A stretch of 64,000 nt of DNA from CBDDLJ01 sp965230635 (GCA_965230635.1 CBDDLJ010000022.1:1-64000), one strand, 5' to 3'. Counted from the stretch's first letter, positions 20,925 to 29,486 are shown. Notes: generated from the letters alone by a model not told the origin. A program made the numbers and translations.

Positions 20925-20952
20925 ATATTACCAAACCAATGGTCAATTGCAA
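20925..20952 (-). promoter_or_regulatory. Putative sigma70 promoter of ankyrin-NACHT gene
   Basis: On the minus strand TTGCAA and TAATAT are separated by 16 bp and lie about 70-95 bp upstream of the ATG at 20858. It is a reasonable -35/-10 pair, but in A/T-rich DNA such matches also occur by chance. Confidence 0.35.
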
Positions 20953-20989
20953 AGGGGCAATAAAAAAACAACTTAGTGAAGTGATTACG

Positions 20990-21185
20990 CGAAAAAGACA
21001 TTCTACCGTTCCAGCACTAAAGTGAAAAAATAGTATCGAGGTTGACCAGGTTGCAGGGTTGCTCTTTTATGTAGAATTAGCGGTTGGCACAGGATTTACC
21101 CAGACCCTCCTGCAAATGCTCAAAATAAAAACACAAGGCTGGGATGAAGGTCATGTCCTGATTGCTCAATGGTTAAAAAAATAGC
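20990..21185 (+). pseudogene. Decayed IS1380-type transposase 5' fragment (right edge of NACHT island)
   Basis: The broken frame can be pieced together as GLLFYVELAVGTGFT, then QTLLQMLKIKTQGWDEGHV, then LIAQWLKK and a stop. It matches the fragment at 1-286 in order and orientation (YVELAVG-GFT, LQ-M-K, then W followed by a hydrophobic helix), but is cut before the LLNL-GGDCV part. It is taken to be an independent decayed copy of the same transposase type. The two fragments bracket the four NACHT genes as direct repeats. Confidence 0.5.
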
Positions 21186-21446
21186 GGGAAACGCTATAAG
21201 AAAAAAACCGACAAAAGTTGACTGACGTAAAAAACAGCTTATTGTAAAAGTCGTAAACATTTTATAGAAAAATGGAGAGAACAATGTGGTAAACGCCACT
21301 AAAAGTAACGGAATTGTTTAAAAAATAGGGTGTTTTTAAGAAAATTGCTCGTATTGATTATTTAGGCAATCAATTTTGGATCTGCCATCTCTGGAAAACT
21401 TAATCTTCCAAGTATATACTGTAAATTACAAGGGAAGGATCATATT

Positions 21447-21977
21447 ATGAAACAATATCTCGTGTTAAACATTATGGCTGAGGATGAGCCAAATGTCTTA
21501 CTTGATATCACGCGCTTAATTCATAACCACTATTGTAGTATTGAAACCAGCCGCATGATAAATTTAGCAAGTAAATTCACTATGTCGTTATTAGTCGCTG
21601 GCACTTGGGATACTATTGCTAAATTAGAAAATAGCATTTCAACTGCTTGCCAACAGATGCCTTATATCATTCACGCTGAGCGCACTCATAAACCTGCTCC
21701 TCATCCTGAAAAATTAATCCGATACTCTTTAGAAATGGTTACCTCAGAAAAGCCCGGTGTACTGGTAGAAATCTGTAATTTCTTGATAAAAGAGAATATC
21801 CATATTACTGAAACTTACAGTAACACCTATACCAATCGCTTAGGAACATTAATTTCATCCCTAGTCATGCAGTTACACATTCATGCCCATGTGCCATTAG
21901 TCGAGCTGCGAGAACGCTTTTTGACATTATGCGAGTCATTAAATATTGATGCGGTGCTAGAGCCGGAAAGACATTAA
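21447..21977 (+). CDS. gcvR: GcvR-like tandem ACT-domain regulator
   Basis: 176 residues with two ACT-type modules: residues ~1-80 (YLVLNIMAEDEPNVLLDITRL) and ~92-172 (YSLEMVTSEKPGVLVEICNFL). This is the size and layout of the glycine cleavage system regulator GcvR, which in E. coli binds the activator GcvA and senses glycine. GGAAGGA lies 7 nt upstream of the ATG. No GcvA or gcv genes are in the window, so the target is unknown. The name reflects family similarity; a different ACT-sensor role is possible. Confidence 0.75.
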   Translation: MKQYLVLNIMAEDEPNVLLDITRLIHNHYCSIETSRMINLASKFTMSLLVAGTWDTIAKLENSISTACQQMPYIIHAERTHKPAPHPEKLIRYSLEMVTSEKPGVLVEICNFLIKENIHITETYSNTYTNRLGTLISSLVMQLHIHAHVPLVELRERFLTLCESLNIDAVLEPERH

Positions 21978-22032
21978 TAACTATTAACAGACAAACAATA
22001 GCCTACAATATCTAAACATTATCGCGACTATT

Positions 22033-22052
22033 CAATATAGAGAACCGCTATA
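22033..22052. mobile_element. Solo end of palindromic MITE (remnant)
   Basis: The 20 bp from 22033 to 22052 (ending AGAGAACCGCTATA) match the right end of the full element at 28629-28785. No matching left end is visible upstream, so this is a truncated copy lying between the convergent gcvR-like and thiN genes. Confidence 0.65.
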
Positions 22053-22071
22053 AATCAAACATGCAGTATGT

Positions 22072-22740
22072 TCAAATGGAAAAACATTCTGTCACAGCAA
22101 CACCAAAAATTAATATAATACTTCCCTCATGCACCTCAATTTTCACTATTTTATCGGTCACTCTATTTCTTATGCTAGATTGACCTTCTATGGTTAATTG
22201 TTGAGATGTGATATTCCATTTTAATCCTTGTGTACTGATATGTGCCGAAGGAAATGGAAGTAGCGATATCAGGCTGTTTTTTGGTAGTTGTGCCTGTAAA
22301 TTCTGCTTACTAATAATACCATACTGATCAACTGTGTCATCGCTAAAGCTATGAAATAGTAGCGAGTTCTGTTGTGACATGCGAGCGATAACATGCAAAT
22401 TATAAAGGAAATGATCCAATTGTTTTCCTGATACGCCGCATAGTAAGCAAGGCAATAATTGTCTCTCTTGCAATACATCCATTGATTTTTCAAAATCGGT
22501 ATAGTTTTGATCTGGCGTTTCTATTTTTTCAATATGTTTGGGCAAAGCATCCAGTGACATCGAATCAAAGTCTCCAATAACTAAATCCGCTGTGATACCT
22601 TTTTGTAGCAATTCAGTGCCTGCACCATCAGCTGCAATAATAGGCAGTTTCTTTGAAAAAATCCTTGCCGGTGGTATTTCACCGTTCAAGCACAAGATGC
22701 TTTTGATAGCAGAAAATCTTGCATTAATATCAATGATCAT
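22072..22740 (-). CDS. thiN: Thiamine pyrophosphokinase
   Basis: 222 residues. It transfers pyrophosphate from ATP to thiamine to make thiamine diphosphate. Family motifs are present: ADGAGTELL near 37, GDFDSM near 56, DQNYTDFEKSMD near 76, and a G..GKQLDHFLYNL stretch near 102-114. A C-terminal beta-rich domain follows. Its ATG overlaps the stop of the upstream SemiSWEET gene (ATGA), so the two are probably translationally coupled and share the TPP riboswitch at 23000-23074. A kinase acting on free thiamine fits a cell that imports thiamine instead of making it. Confidence 0.92.
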   Translation of the reverse strand: MIIDINARFSAIKSILCLNGEIPPARIFSKKLPIIAADGAGTELLQKGITADLVIGDFDSMSLDALPKHIEKIETPDQNYTDFEKSMDVLQERQLLPCLLCGVSGKQLDHFLYNLHVIARMSQQNSLLFHSFSDDTVDQYGIISKQNLQAQLPKNSLISLLPFPSAHISTQGLKWNITSQQLTIEGQSSIRNRVTDKIVKIEVHEGSIILIFGVAVTECFSI

Positions 22741-22997
22741 TTGATTTTTTTATAATAAAAAGCCAAGATTAACATCCATAATGAAAATATAATCATCAAT
22801 AGATTGGCAATCAAAACGGCATTGCTAGCAATCATTAAACCATAAATAACCCATAAAATAGAGGTTACAAGGAAAATCAATAACATACCAATCGATAGAT
22901 CATCGGTTGAGCAAGTTGTGTGTGCCTTGATAATCTGTGGCAACAATGAAACGGTCGAAGTCAATGCAGCTAACGAACCAACTATTTCTACTAACAT
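22737..22997 (-). CDS. SemiSWEET-type PQ-loop transporter, likely thiamine uptake
   Basis: 86 residues with three predicted membrane helices: ~2-20, 37-57 and 60-80. The PQ motif is in SLLPQIIKAHTTCSTDDLSIG. This is the single triple-helix-bundle size of bacterial SemiSWEETs, which act as dimers and are known for sugar transport. The gene begins right after a TPP riboswitch and overlaps thiN by 4 nt. From that I infer it carries thiamine or a close precursor. The start ATG at 22997 follows AGGA embedded in the riboswitch 3' end. Confidence 0.85.
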   Translation of the reverse strand: MLVEIVGSLAALTSTVSLLPQIIKAHTTCSTDDLSIGMLLIFLVTSILWVIYGLMIASNAVLIANLLMIIFSLWMLILAFYYKKIK

Positions 22998-22999
22998 AC

Positions 23000-23074
23000 A
23001 CTCATTCCTACGTCAGAATTAACTGTTTCAGGTTCAATGGGTATTTCTCTCAGCTAAAAAAGCACCCCATGAGT
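23000..23074 (-). promoter_or_regulatory. TPP riboswitch (THI element)
   Basis: On the minus strand the conserved blocks occur in order: GGGGTGC, GCTGAGA, ATACCC, TTGAACCTGA, ACAGTTAAT and CTGACGTAGGAA. The closing stem P1 is formed by ACTCAT (23074-23069) and ATGAGT (23005-23000). The only Shine-Dalgarno-like sequence before the SemiSWEET ATG (AGGA, about 23006-23009) lies inside the aptamer's conserved 3' block. Binding of thiamine diphosphate would therefore be expected to hide the ribosome-binding site and lower translation of the downstream gene pair. Confidence 0.93.
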
Positions 23075-23233
23075 CATTAAGAAGGCTATCATAAAATCAT
23101 TATGCTAACAATAATAACATGGCGACATGCACCACATGACTAATACTAATAACAAGCGCTGCTATGTGGGCCAGCGTCACTGCGCAGTAAAAAAATACTA
23201 TAAAATGGTGGGTTGGGTCAATTATATCCAATA

Positions 23234-24316
23234 TTAAATTGATGTTTGCGTTGTCGCTGCTCCATCCAACTGTCGCTGCGGCCAAGCATTGATAATCGCT
23301 TGCACTAGTGAGGCCAACGGGATAGCAAAGAAAACACCCCAAAATCCCCATAAGCCACCAAAAAATAATATTGCTACAATAATGGCAATAGGATGCAAAT
23401 TAACCGCTTCTGAAAATAATATAGGAACCAGTAAATTGGCATCTAACAAGCAAATAATCGTATAAACCACCACCAACCAGGCAAAGTCACTGCCCCAGCC
23501 CCATTGTAAAAAAGCCACAATCACAACCGGGATAGTGACTATAGTAACACCAATGAATGGGATTAAGACAGATAAGCCGACTAAGACGGATAGTAGAAAA
23601 GCATATTCTAATTTTAACAAGATAAACGCAATATAACTCACGATGGCAACAATGAATATTTCTAATACTTTTCCTCTAACGTAATTACCTAATTGTACAT
23701 TCACTTGTGACCATATGGTTTTCATTACATTACGCTTATGAGGTAAAAACCGGGTGATCCAATGAATAATGGCATCTCTATCAAGTAAGAAAAAAAAGAC
23801 AACTAATGGAACCAAAACCAAATAAATAATGATACCAATCAAGCCAGGGATTGAGGCAATAGAAAAAGAAACAGCTGCCTTACCAAACTTTCCCATGGAT
23901 TGTTTTAAATCCCATAAAAATGAATCTATTTGATCTTCTGATACAAATTCAGGATATCGCTCGGGTAATTGCATTAAAATACTTTGTGCCTTTGTTAGCA
24001 TCACCGGTAATTCAGATGTGAATGTTGATACTTGATTAATAAACAAAGGAAACATAAAAAATGTTGCTATGATTAAACCGCCTAAAAATAAGACGAAAAC
24101 CAATGCGACTGCGAGCCAATGAAACATACCTAATTTTTCTAGTCTTTCGACTAGCCCTTCTAATAAATAAGCAATCACTAAACCAGCAAAAACAGGCGCT
24201 AGTACGGTGCCGGTGGTAGAAACTAATAAAATAGCAAAAAATAATAGTACAACCAGTAACACCGCTTCCGGATCAGATAAATAACGCTCTAGCCAAATTT
24301 TAACAACATCTTTCAT
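23234..24316 (-). CDS. AI-2E family (PerM/UPF0118) membrane protein
   Basis: 360 residues with about eight hydrophobic segments. Helices near 19-55 and 68-95 are followed by a central soluble part (about 95-150), then helices around 150-180 and 215-340. The late segments with LSVLVGLSVLIPFIGV and FFGGLWGFWGVFFAIPLAS are typical of the AI-2E/PerM family. Members export or exchange small molecules or ions; the substrate here cannot be told. It starts 5 nt after ribH, so it may be co-transcribed with the riboflavin genes. No strong Shine-Dalgarno is visible. Confidence 0.88.
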   Translation of the reverse strand: MKDVVKIWLERYLSDPEAVLLVVLLFFAILLVSTTGTVLAPVFAGLVIAYLLEGLVERLEKLGMFHWLAVALVFVLFLGGLIIATFFMFPLFINQVSTFTSELPVMLTKAQSILMQLPERYPEFVSEDQIDSFLWDLKQSMGKFGKAAVSFSIASIPGLIGIIIYLVLVPLVVFFFLLDRDAIIHWITRFLPHKRNVMKTIWSQVNVQLGNYVRGKVLEIFIVAIVSYIAFILLKLEYAFLLSVLVGLSVLIPFIGVTIVTIPVVIVAFLQWGWGSDFAWLVVVYTIICLLDANLLVPILFSEAVNLHPIAIIVAILFFGGLWGFWGVFFAIPLASLVQAIINAWPQRQLDGAATTQTSI

Positions 24317-24321
24317 AACAA

Positions 24322-24786
24322 TTAAACAATTTGCCTTAGTACAGAAACCATTTCATAAACCGTATCAGCACAATACCGACCATAATGTCCGTGCTTACCT
24401 CCGATCCGATCGAGTGCTTGTGTTAAATTTTCTGTCGTCAACACACCAAAAACTATTGGCTTATTATGATCCAATGCCAATCGCTGACAACCATAATTAA
24501 CTTGCTGACACACAAAGTCATAATGATCGGTTTCGCCTTTAATTACTGCGCCTAAGCAAATAACCGCGCTGATTGTCTCTAATTCAGCAAAACGCTGAGC
24601 AACTAACGGAATTTCTACTGCACCAGGGACCCACGCCGCGGTAATATCGTCACCGTTGATACCTAATTCCTGTAAACGTGAGACAGCGCCATCAAATAGT
24701 GGCTGAGTGATATTTTCATTGAAACGACTCGTCACTATGGCTAATTGGAATGATTGCGATATCATTTCAGCATGAATTTGACGCAT
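24322..24786 (-). CDS. ribH: 6,7-dimethyl-8-ribityllumazine synthase
   Basis: 154 residues, the usual length. It condenses 5-amino-6-ribitylaminouracil with 3,4-dihydroxy-2-butanone 4-phosphate. Characteristic segments are VTSRFNENIT near 19-28, WVPGAVEIPL near 51, CLGAVIKGETDHYDFV near 76, and FGVLTTENLTQALDR with GKHGHYGR near the end. It follows ribBA with a 12-nt gap and is part of a ribD-ribBA-ribH-perM run. Confidence 0.96.
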   Translation of the reverse strand: MRQIHAEMISQSFQLAIVTSRFNENITQPLFDGAVSRLQELGINGDDITAAWVPGAVEIPLVAQRFAELETISAVICLGAVIKGETDHYDFVCQQVNYGCQRLALDHNKPIVFGVLTTENLTQALDRIGGKHGHYGRYCADTVYEMVSVLRQIV

Positions 24787-24798
24787 TTCTCCCCCCTA

Positions 24799-26019
24799 TC
24801 AACTATCATAAAAGTTTAAAATATGGCCCATTTTGTCTCGTTTTGCTTTCAAGTATTTCAAATTATCATTCGTTGTTGGCAACATTTCAATAGGTACACG
24901 ACTCTCTATTTCAATATTATAACCGCCAATACCGTGGATCTTACGCGGGTTATTCGTTAATAATCGCATTTTTCTAACACCTAAAAAACGCAAGATTTGG
25001 CTGCCGATACCATAATCACGGTGATCCGCTTTAAAACCTAAATGATGGTTAGCTTCTACCGTGTCCATGCCTGTTTCATCTTGTAATGCATAAGCCTTTA
25101 TTTTATTGGCTAGACCAATACCGCGCCCTTCTTGCTTCATATACAGTAAAATGCCACCCTCTTTACCAATAGTCTGCAAAGCTGAACGCAATTGCCATCC
25201 ACAATCACAACGGCTAGAACCAAAAGTATCACCGGTAATACACTCAGAATGGACACGAACTAAGATTGCTTTTTCAGGATCAATATCACCGCTAATCAAA
25301 GCAATATGTTCTAAATTATCCAATTCATTAACCAAAACTTTTATGGTAAATTCGCCATACGGATCCAAGGGTAAACGCGCCTGAGATACTTCCTTAACAA
25401 AGTTTTCACGCTGCATACGATAAGCAATTAAATCGTTTATCGACACAATTTTTAAGTCATGCTGCTTTGCAAATTGAATCAATCCCGGTAAACGTGCACA
25501 TGAGCCATCTTCCTCTAAAATTTCACATAAAACACCTACTGGAGACATGCCAGCTAAACGCATTAAATCAACAGTTCCTTCAGTATGACCAGAACGAAAT
25601 AATACCCCACCATCTTTCTCACGCAATGGAAATATATGCCCTGGCATGGCAATATCCTGTGGAGTGCTATTTGGATCTGCTGCGACCTTTATAGTGCGGC
25701 AGCGATCTTTCACTGAAATTCCTGTTGTGACACCATGGGCTGCTTCTATCGAAACGGTAAATGGTGTATGAAATTTTGAATCATTTTTTTGCACCATCAT
25801 GGGGATTTGTAATCGATCCGCCACCTCACCAGCCAAAGGCAAGCACATTAAACCACGACCGTACTTACTCATAAAATTTAAAATTTCTGGTGTGATTTTT
25901 TCAGCAGCTACAATTAAATCACCTTCATTTTCACGGTCTTCATCATCGACCAATACCACCATACGACCTGCTTGCAATTCTTTTATGGCTTCTTCAATGG
26001 AATTAAATAATTTTGTCAT
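24799..26019 (-). CDS. ribBA: Bifunctional 3,4-DHBP synthase / GTP cyclohydrolase II
   Basis: 406 residues. The N-terminal half (~1-200) is RibB-like, with VDDEDRENEGDLIVAAE near 24-40 and GHTEGTVDLMRLAG. The C-terminal half (~205-400) is RibA-like, with the zinc-binding pattern SECITGDTFGSSRCDCG and the GTP/catalytic segment KQEGRGIGLANKIKAY. It supplies both early branches of riboflavin synthesis. Ten nt separate it from ribD upstream. Some gammaproteobacterial RibBA proteins have a degenerate RibA half, but here the three cysteines are kept. Confidence 0.95.
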   Translation of the reverse strand: MTKLFNSIEEAIKELQAGRMVVLVDDEDRENEGDLIVAAEKITPEILNFMSKYGRGLMCLPLAGEVADRLQIPMMVQKNDSKFHTPFTVSIEAAHGVTTGISVKDRCRTIKVAADPNSTPQDIAMPGHIFPLREKDGGVLFRSGHTEGTVDLMRLAGMSPVGVLCEILEEDGSCARLPGLIQFAKQHDLKIVSINDLIAYRMQRENFVKEVSQARLPLDPYGEFTIKVLVNELDNLEHIALISGDIDPEKAILVRVHSECITGDTFGSSRCDCGWQLRSALQTIGKEGGILLYMKQEGRGIGLANKIKAYALQDETGMDTVEANHHLGFKADHRDYGIGSQILRFLGVRKMRLLTNNPRKIHGIGGYNIEIESRVPIEMLPTTNDNLKYLKAKRDKMGHILNFYDS

Positions 26020-26029
26020 AATTTGTCTC

Positions 26030-27091
26030 TCAAAAGCTCAGCTCAGCACATACATCTTGACCAAAACCACACCATTTTACCTGTTTTGCCTGCCGTAAAC
26101 AATCATTCTTATTGGTAAATGCAGTCAATGCATCATTTCCTAGTATTTGCAGATTAATGTACAAATAACACGTTGTTAATAATTGTTGCTGCAAAAAACT
26201 GTTCAATAATTTACCTCCCACTTCAATCCACGCCGTATGCATACCTTGTTTGGCCAAAACACGAGGCAAACAGGTCAAATTTAACTCATTCTTGCATTCA
26301 TTGAGTTCAATACAATGTATGCCCGCCGATTGTAACACCTCTATTTTACGTTTATGAGCAGATTGTCCATGCAACACAGTGACTGACTTGCTGGTGGTGA
26401 CAATGCGAGCCGTTAAAGGAAAATCAGCGAGCCTATCAAGTACATAAATAGGCTTGGCATACTGTGCTTGCTGGCAACGTGCATTTAATTGTGGATCATC
26501 ATTCACAACTGTCCGAATGGAGGTAACAATGCAATCATGTTGCTTACGCTGTTGTTGCGTTAATGCAGCGATTTCACTGCCTGAAATCGCTATTGGCTGG
26601 CTATTTGCTGCAGCAATCTTACCATCAAGTGACAACGCTATTTTCGCTGTCAATGTCGTCTCTTGCTTTACCAGCCATCGCTGATAAGGCTGATAGAATG
26701 CATCGATCGCTGCTATATCCACCTGTTGGCAATCAATACCTGCTTGTTGTAATCGTTGCTGTCCCAAACCTAGCACGGTAGGATTAGGATCACGATAAGC
26801 AAAAAATACCTTACTAATACCTGCTTGAATCAATGCCTCTGTGCAGGGCGGTGTTCTACCGTGATGATTGCACGGTTCTAGTGTGACGTACGCTGTAGCG
26901 CCGCTCGCCAAATCACCTGCTTGCTGTAAAGCATTCACTTCAGCATGTGCACTACCGCATTGCTGGTGGTTAGCTTGACCAATTATTTTACTATCACGTA
27001 CAATCACACAACCCACACTGGGATTGGGGGCACAAAATCCACGGCGTTGCTGCGCTAATTGCAACGCAAGCTGCATCCAATGTTCATTCAT
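26030..27091 (-). CDS. ribD: Bifunctional diaminohydroxyphosphoribosylaminopyrimidine deaminase / reductase
   Basis: 353 residues. The deaminase domain has the zinc motif HAEVNAL near 49 and PCNHHGRTPPC near 73-83. The reductase domain from ~150 has LTAKIALSLDGKIA and a late IEVGGKLLNSFL. It carries out steps two and three of riboflavin synthesis. It is the first gene of the rib run. No FMN riboswitch pattern is visible in the 87 bp before it, which it shares with a divergent protease gene. Confidence 0.95.
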   Translation of the reverse strand: MNEHWMQLALQLAQQRRGFCAPNPSVGCVIVRDSKIIGQANHQQCGSAHAEVNALQQAGDLASGATAYVTLEPCNHHGRTPPCTEALIQAGISKVFFAYRDPNPTVLGLGQQRLQQAGIDCQQVDIAAIDAFYQPYQRWLVKQETTLTAKIALSLDGKIAAANSQPIAISGSEIAALTQQQRKQHDCIVTSIRTVVNDDPQLNARCQQAQYAKPIYVLDRLADFPLTARIVTTSKSVTVLHGQSAHKRKIEVLQSAGIHCIELNECKNELNLTCLPRVLAKQGMHTAWIEVGGKLLNSFLQQQLLTTCYLYINLQILGNDALTAFTNKNDCLRQAKQVKWCGFGQDVCAELSF

Positions 27092-27178
27092 AGGTCAATA
27101 GTATTGAAAATAAATCTATTGTAACAGATATCTTGTCAATAAGTTGATTATGTTAACAAAAGCGTCAATAATGGATGC

Positions 27179-28633
27179 ATGAAAATAAGCTGGGTGAAAA
27201 ATTTTCCGATTAAAAAAGCCATTAAAATAACCTGCACCATTGCTATCATTGCTCTATTAACAAGCAGGTTTACTTTGGCACACCCTATCCCTAGTGCAAA
27301 TGAGCGTGCTTATCTACGTTTTTATTCTATAAAAGAACAAGCATTAGCCAAACAAATGATGACACGCATTCGTCTATCTGGCATGCTTTATCCGGATCCC
27401 ATCGTGACTAACTATACAAGCAATTTAGGCAATAGCTTAGTAAGAGCAAGCACGCATAACAAACAACCATTTTATTTCTTTACACTCGCCGATCATCGCA
27501 TTAATGCTTTTGCTGGTCCCGCTGGCCATATTGGCATTAATGCTGGTCTGATTTTAGCGTGTGAGAGTGAAAGTGAATTAGCATCCGTACTTGCACATGA
27601 AGTTGCTCACGTCACTCAAGGCCATTTAACGCAAAGTATTTCACGTGCCGAAGGCGTCAACCTAGGACATGCTGCAACTATTCTGGCTTCCATCGCATTA
27701 GGTATCGTTAATCCTGCCCTTGGCGCTGGTGCTTTAAACGTTGGTATGGCTGGAACAGCACAAGCGATGCTGAATTTTTCACGAAGTCATGAGTTTGAAG
27801 CCGACCAAATTGGTATACAAACCTTGTATAATGCCGGCTATAACCCTAATAGTATGGTAGACTTTTTTCAACGCTTGCAGAAAGAAGAACGATACTACGA
27901 TCGTCCACCAGAGCTACTGCTCAGCCATCCCTATACAGAAGAACGTATTGCACAATCAAAAAATCGATTAGCAAAAATGAAACCACAGCTGGTCCAAAAC
28001 CATTTATCTTTCTATTTAATACAAGAACGCACACGTAATTTGATGAGTCAAAACACACACGATTTACTGACCTATTACCAACGCACAATCAATAATGCAA
28101 CTTACCAGAATAAAACAGCCAGTCAATATGGTTACAGTCTTGCTTTGCTGAGCAATCAGCAAACTAAAAAAGCAAAAAAGATATTGGAGGAATTACTAAG
28201 ACAATACCCTAAAAATAGCTTATTTCAAACAGCACTAGGCCATGCGTTTTATGATTTAAAACAACCTAAAAAATCAGTCGCATTATATCAAAAAGCTTAT
28301 CAACAACACCCAGATAATTTCGCATTGATGTATATGTACGCCAATATTTTATTGGATACTAAACAGCCTAAAAAAAGCATTGCTGTACTGAAAGATTTTA
28401 TGCGAAACTATCCTTATGATACAAAACCCTATGACTTACTCTCACGCGCACAAGCTCAAGCAGGTTATATTGTCAGTGCGTATCAAACACGTGCTAAATT
28501 GTTTCTAATCTATGGCGATAAACAAGCTGCTTTAGCGCAATTACAAGCTGCCCAACAACAACCTGCATTATCTGCTGAAGTCAAAGAGTCAATTGCGGCA
28601 AAGATCACTGCGATTAAAGAAGACAAATTATAG
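27179..28633 (+). CDS. bepA: BepA-like periplasmic M48 metalloprotease with TPR repeats
   Basis: 484 residues, near the BepA length. An N-terminal signal or anchor (ITCTIAIIALLTSRFTLAHP, ~17-36) precedes an M48 protease domain with zinc motif HEVAHVTQGH near 140 and the downstream ligand motif SHEFEADQIG near 200. TPR-like repeats cover ~300-470. BepA-type enzymes act in outer-membrane protein quality control, including LptD assembly. The TAG stop (28631-28633) lies inside the terminal repeat of a MITE. Removing the element leaves ...K-L-T-stop, so the insertion changes only the last residue. Confidence 0.92.
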   Translation: MKISWVKNFPIKKAIKITCTIAIIALLTSRFTLAHPIPSANERAYLRFYSIKEQALAKQMMTRIRLSGMLYPDPIVTNYTSNLGNSLVRASTHNKQPFYFFTLADHRINAFAGPAGHIGINAGLILACESESELASVLAHEVAHVTQGHLTQSISRAEGVNLGHAATILASIALGIVNPALGAGALNVGMAGTAQAMLNFSRSHEFEADQIGIQTLYNAGYNPNSMVDFFQRLQKEERYYDRPPELLLSHPYTEERIAQSKNRLAKMKPQLVQNHLSFYLIQERTRNLMSQNTHDLLTYYQRTINNATYQNKTASQYGYSLALLSNQQTKKAKKILEELLRQYPKNSLFQTALGHAFYDLKQPKKSVALYQKAYQQHPDNFALMYMYANILLDTKQPKKSIAVLKDFMRNYPYDTKPYDLLSRAQAQAGYIVSAYQTRAKLFLIYGDKQAALAQLQAAQQQPALSAEVKESIAAKITAIKEDKL

Positions 28634-28785
28634 CGGTTCCTTATATTGTTGACCTATCCTAAGACTTCATCTAGCACCTGCTTGCGAGGTTTCAAAATCT
28701 TATTTACAATAAGTAAACGTTGTTTTTGAAACCTCGCAAGCAAACACTATACTAGAATAGGTCAACAATATAGAGAACCGCTATA
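28629..28785. mobile_element. Palindromic MITE, copy A
   Basis: 157 bp with ends TATAGCGGTTCC and AGAGAACCGCTATA. Inner inverted arms (TATTGTTGACCTA/TAGGTCAACAATA; TTGCGAGGTTTCAAAA and its complement) surround a centre reading CTTATTTACAATAAG. It encodes nothing. Its end pattern and inferred TA duplication suggest mobilisation by an IS630/Tc1-mariner-type transposase. It lies exactly at the 3' end of the bepA-like gene. Confidence 0.85.
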
Positions 28786-28796
28786 ACCTAGCTCAT

Positions 28797-29300
28797 TCAC
28801 CGGCAAAGTGTCAGTGCACTGTTTATAATATAATCTCGACTAGGCAATACATATTGCCACGCTGTGCCTAAAGGAATAAAACTATCTGCTGCTGTTAAAC
28901 GCTTGACCGCTGGTAATGGCTGACAATTTTCTAGTAATAGTGCCATGATGGCTTCGCTAACTGAACCAGAACAACGTCCTTCGTCAACAATTAAAATGCG
29001 TTTACTGGTTTTAACCGCTTTGCAGAGTGCTTCAATAGGTAATGGAGCTAGCCAACGTAAATCAATGATAGTCACATGCACACCGTGCTTTTCTTGTAAA
29101 ATTTTAGCCGCTTGGCGTGAGTAATAATAGCCATTCGCATAGGTAATAATGGTCACATCATCACCCTGGCCCCATATGCCTATTTCACCTAGCGCAATAG
29201 ATTGATCGGTCGGCGGATAAACAGATAGCCACCCATGATCCTCGGGCTCATGTAAATCTTTTGTCATATAAAGTGCAATAGGCTCTAGGAAAAAGAGCAC
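28797..29300 (-). pseudogene. 2-oxoacid dehydrogenase E1, 3' fragment (beta C-terminal domain)
   Basis: 167-residue open frame from a GTG. It encodes the transketolase C-terminal domain of an E1 beta subunit: VLFFLEPIALY, VTIITYANGYYYSRQAA, VTIIDLRWLAPLP and ILIVDEGRCSGSVSEAI. It is the end of the gene whose first part is at 29453-31159; a MITE separates them. AAGG four nt before the GTG could allow separate translation, but such a split subunit would lack the TPP-binding half. Sequence between 29301 and 29323 also belongs to the original frame (KLAAEQGR). Confidence 0.88.
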
Positions 29301-29323
29301 TCGACCTTGTTCTGCTGCTAGCT

Positions 29324-29486
29324 TATAGCAGTTTTCAATATTAATAAGCCATTATAAGCGAGTATAACGCGTGCTTGCGCGGTTTCAAAAGTGAGGTTTA
29401 CTTACTGTAAATAAGCTTTTGAAGACCAAAGCAAGCGCGTGTTAGACGAAGTTTATAATGGCTTATTAATATTGAAAACTGCTATA
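29324..29486. mobile_element. Palindromic MITE, copy B, inserted in E1 gene
   Basis: 163 bp bounded by TATAGCAGTTTTCAATAT and its exact complement, with longer near-palindromic arms (AATAAGCCATTATAA...TTATAATGGCTTATT) and the family centre TTTACTTACTGTAAATAAG. If 161 bp are removed and one TA is kept, the E1 frame is restored as RTCV-KLAAEQGR. This confirms both the element's borders and a TA target duplication. Confidence 0.92.

Larger units (their letters stand above)
20859..21446. other. Intergenic region between NACHT island and gcvR-like gene
   Basis: 588 bp without an intact gene. It holds the putative promoter of the ankyrin-NACHT gene on the minus strand (20925-20952), the decayed transposase fragment (about 20990-21185) and a perfect 6-bp stem with a 5-nt loop (ATAGCG/CGCTAT, 21181-21197) whose arms resemble the ends of the MITE family. 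Near 21333-21402 a short plus-strand frame reads KKIARIDYLGNQFWICHLWKT and stops; it may be another gene remnant. The last part contains the ribosome-binding site of the next gene. Confidence 0.6.

Noticed and set aside
23100..23351. 83-residue hydrophobic minus-strand frame at the end of the AI-2E gene
   Set aside because: Most of it is out of frame inside the AI-2E coding region, with no ribosome site or recognisable family.
27092..27178. FMN riboswitch before ribD
   Set aside because: Only 87 bp separate the divergent genes and none of the conserved RFN blocks are present.
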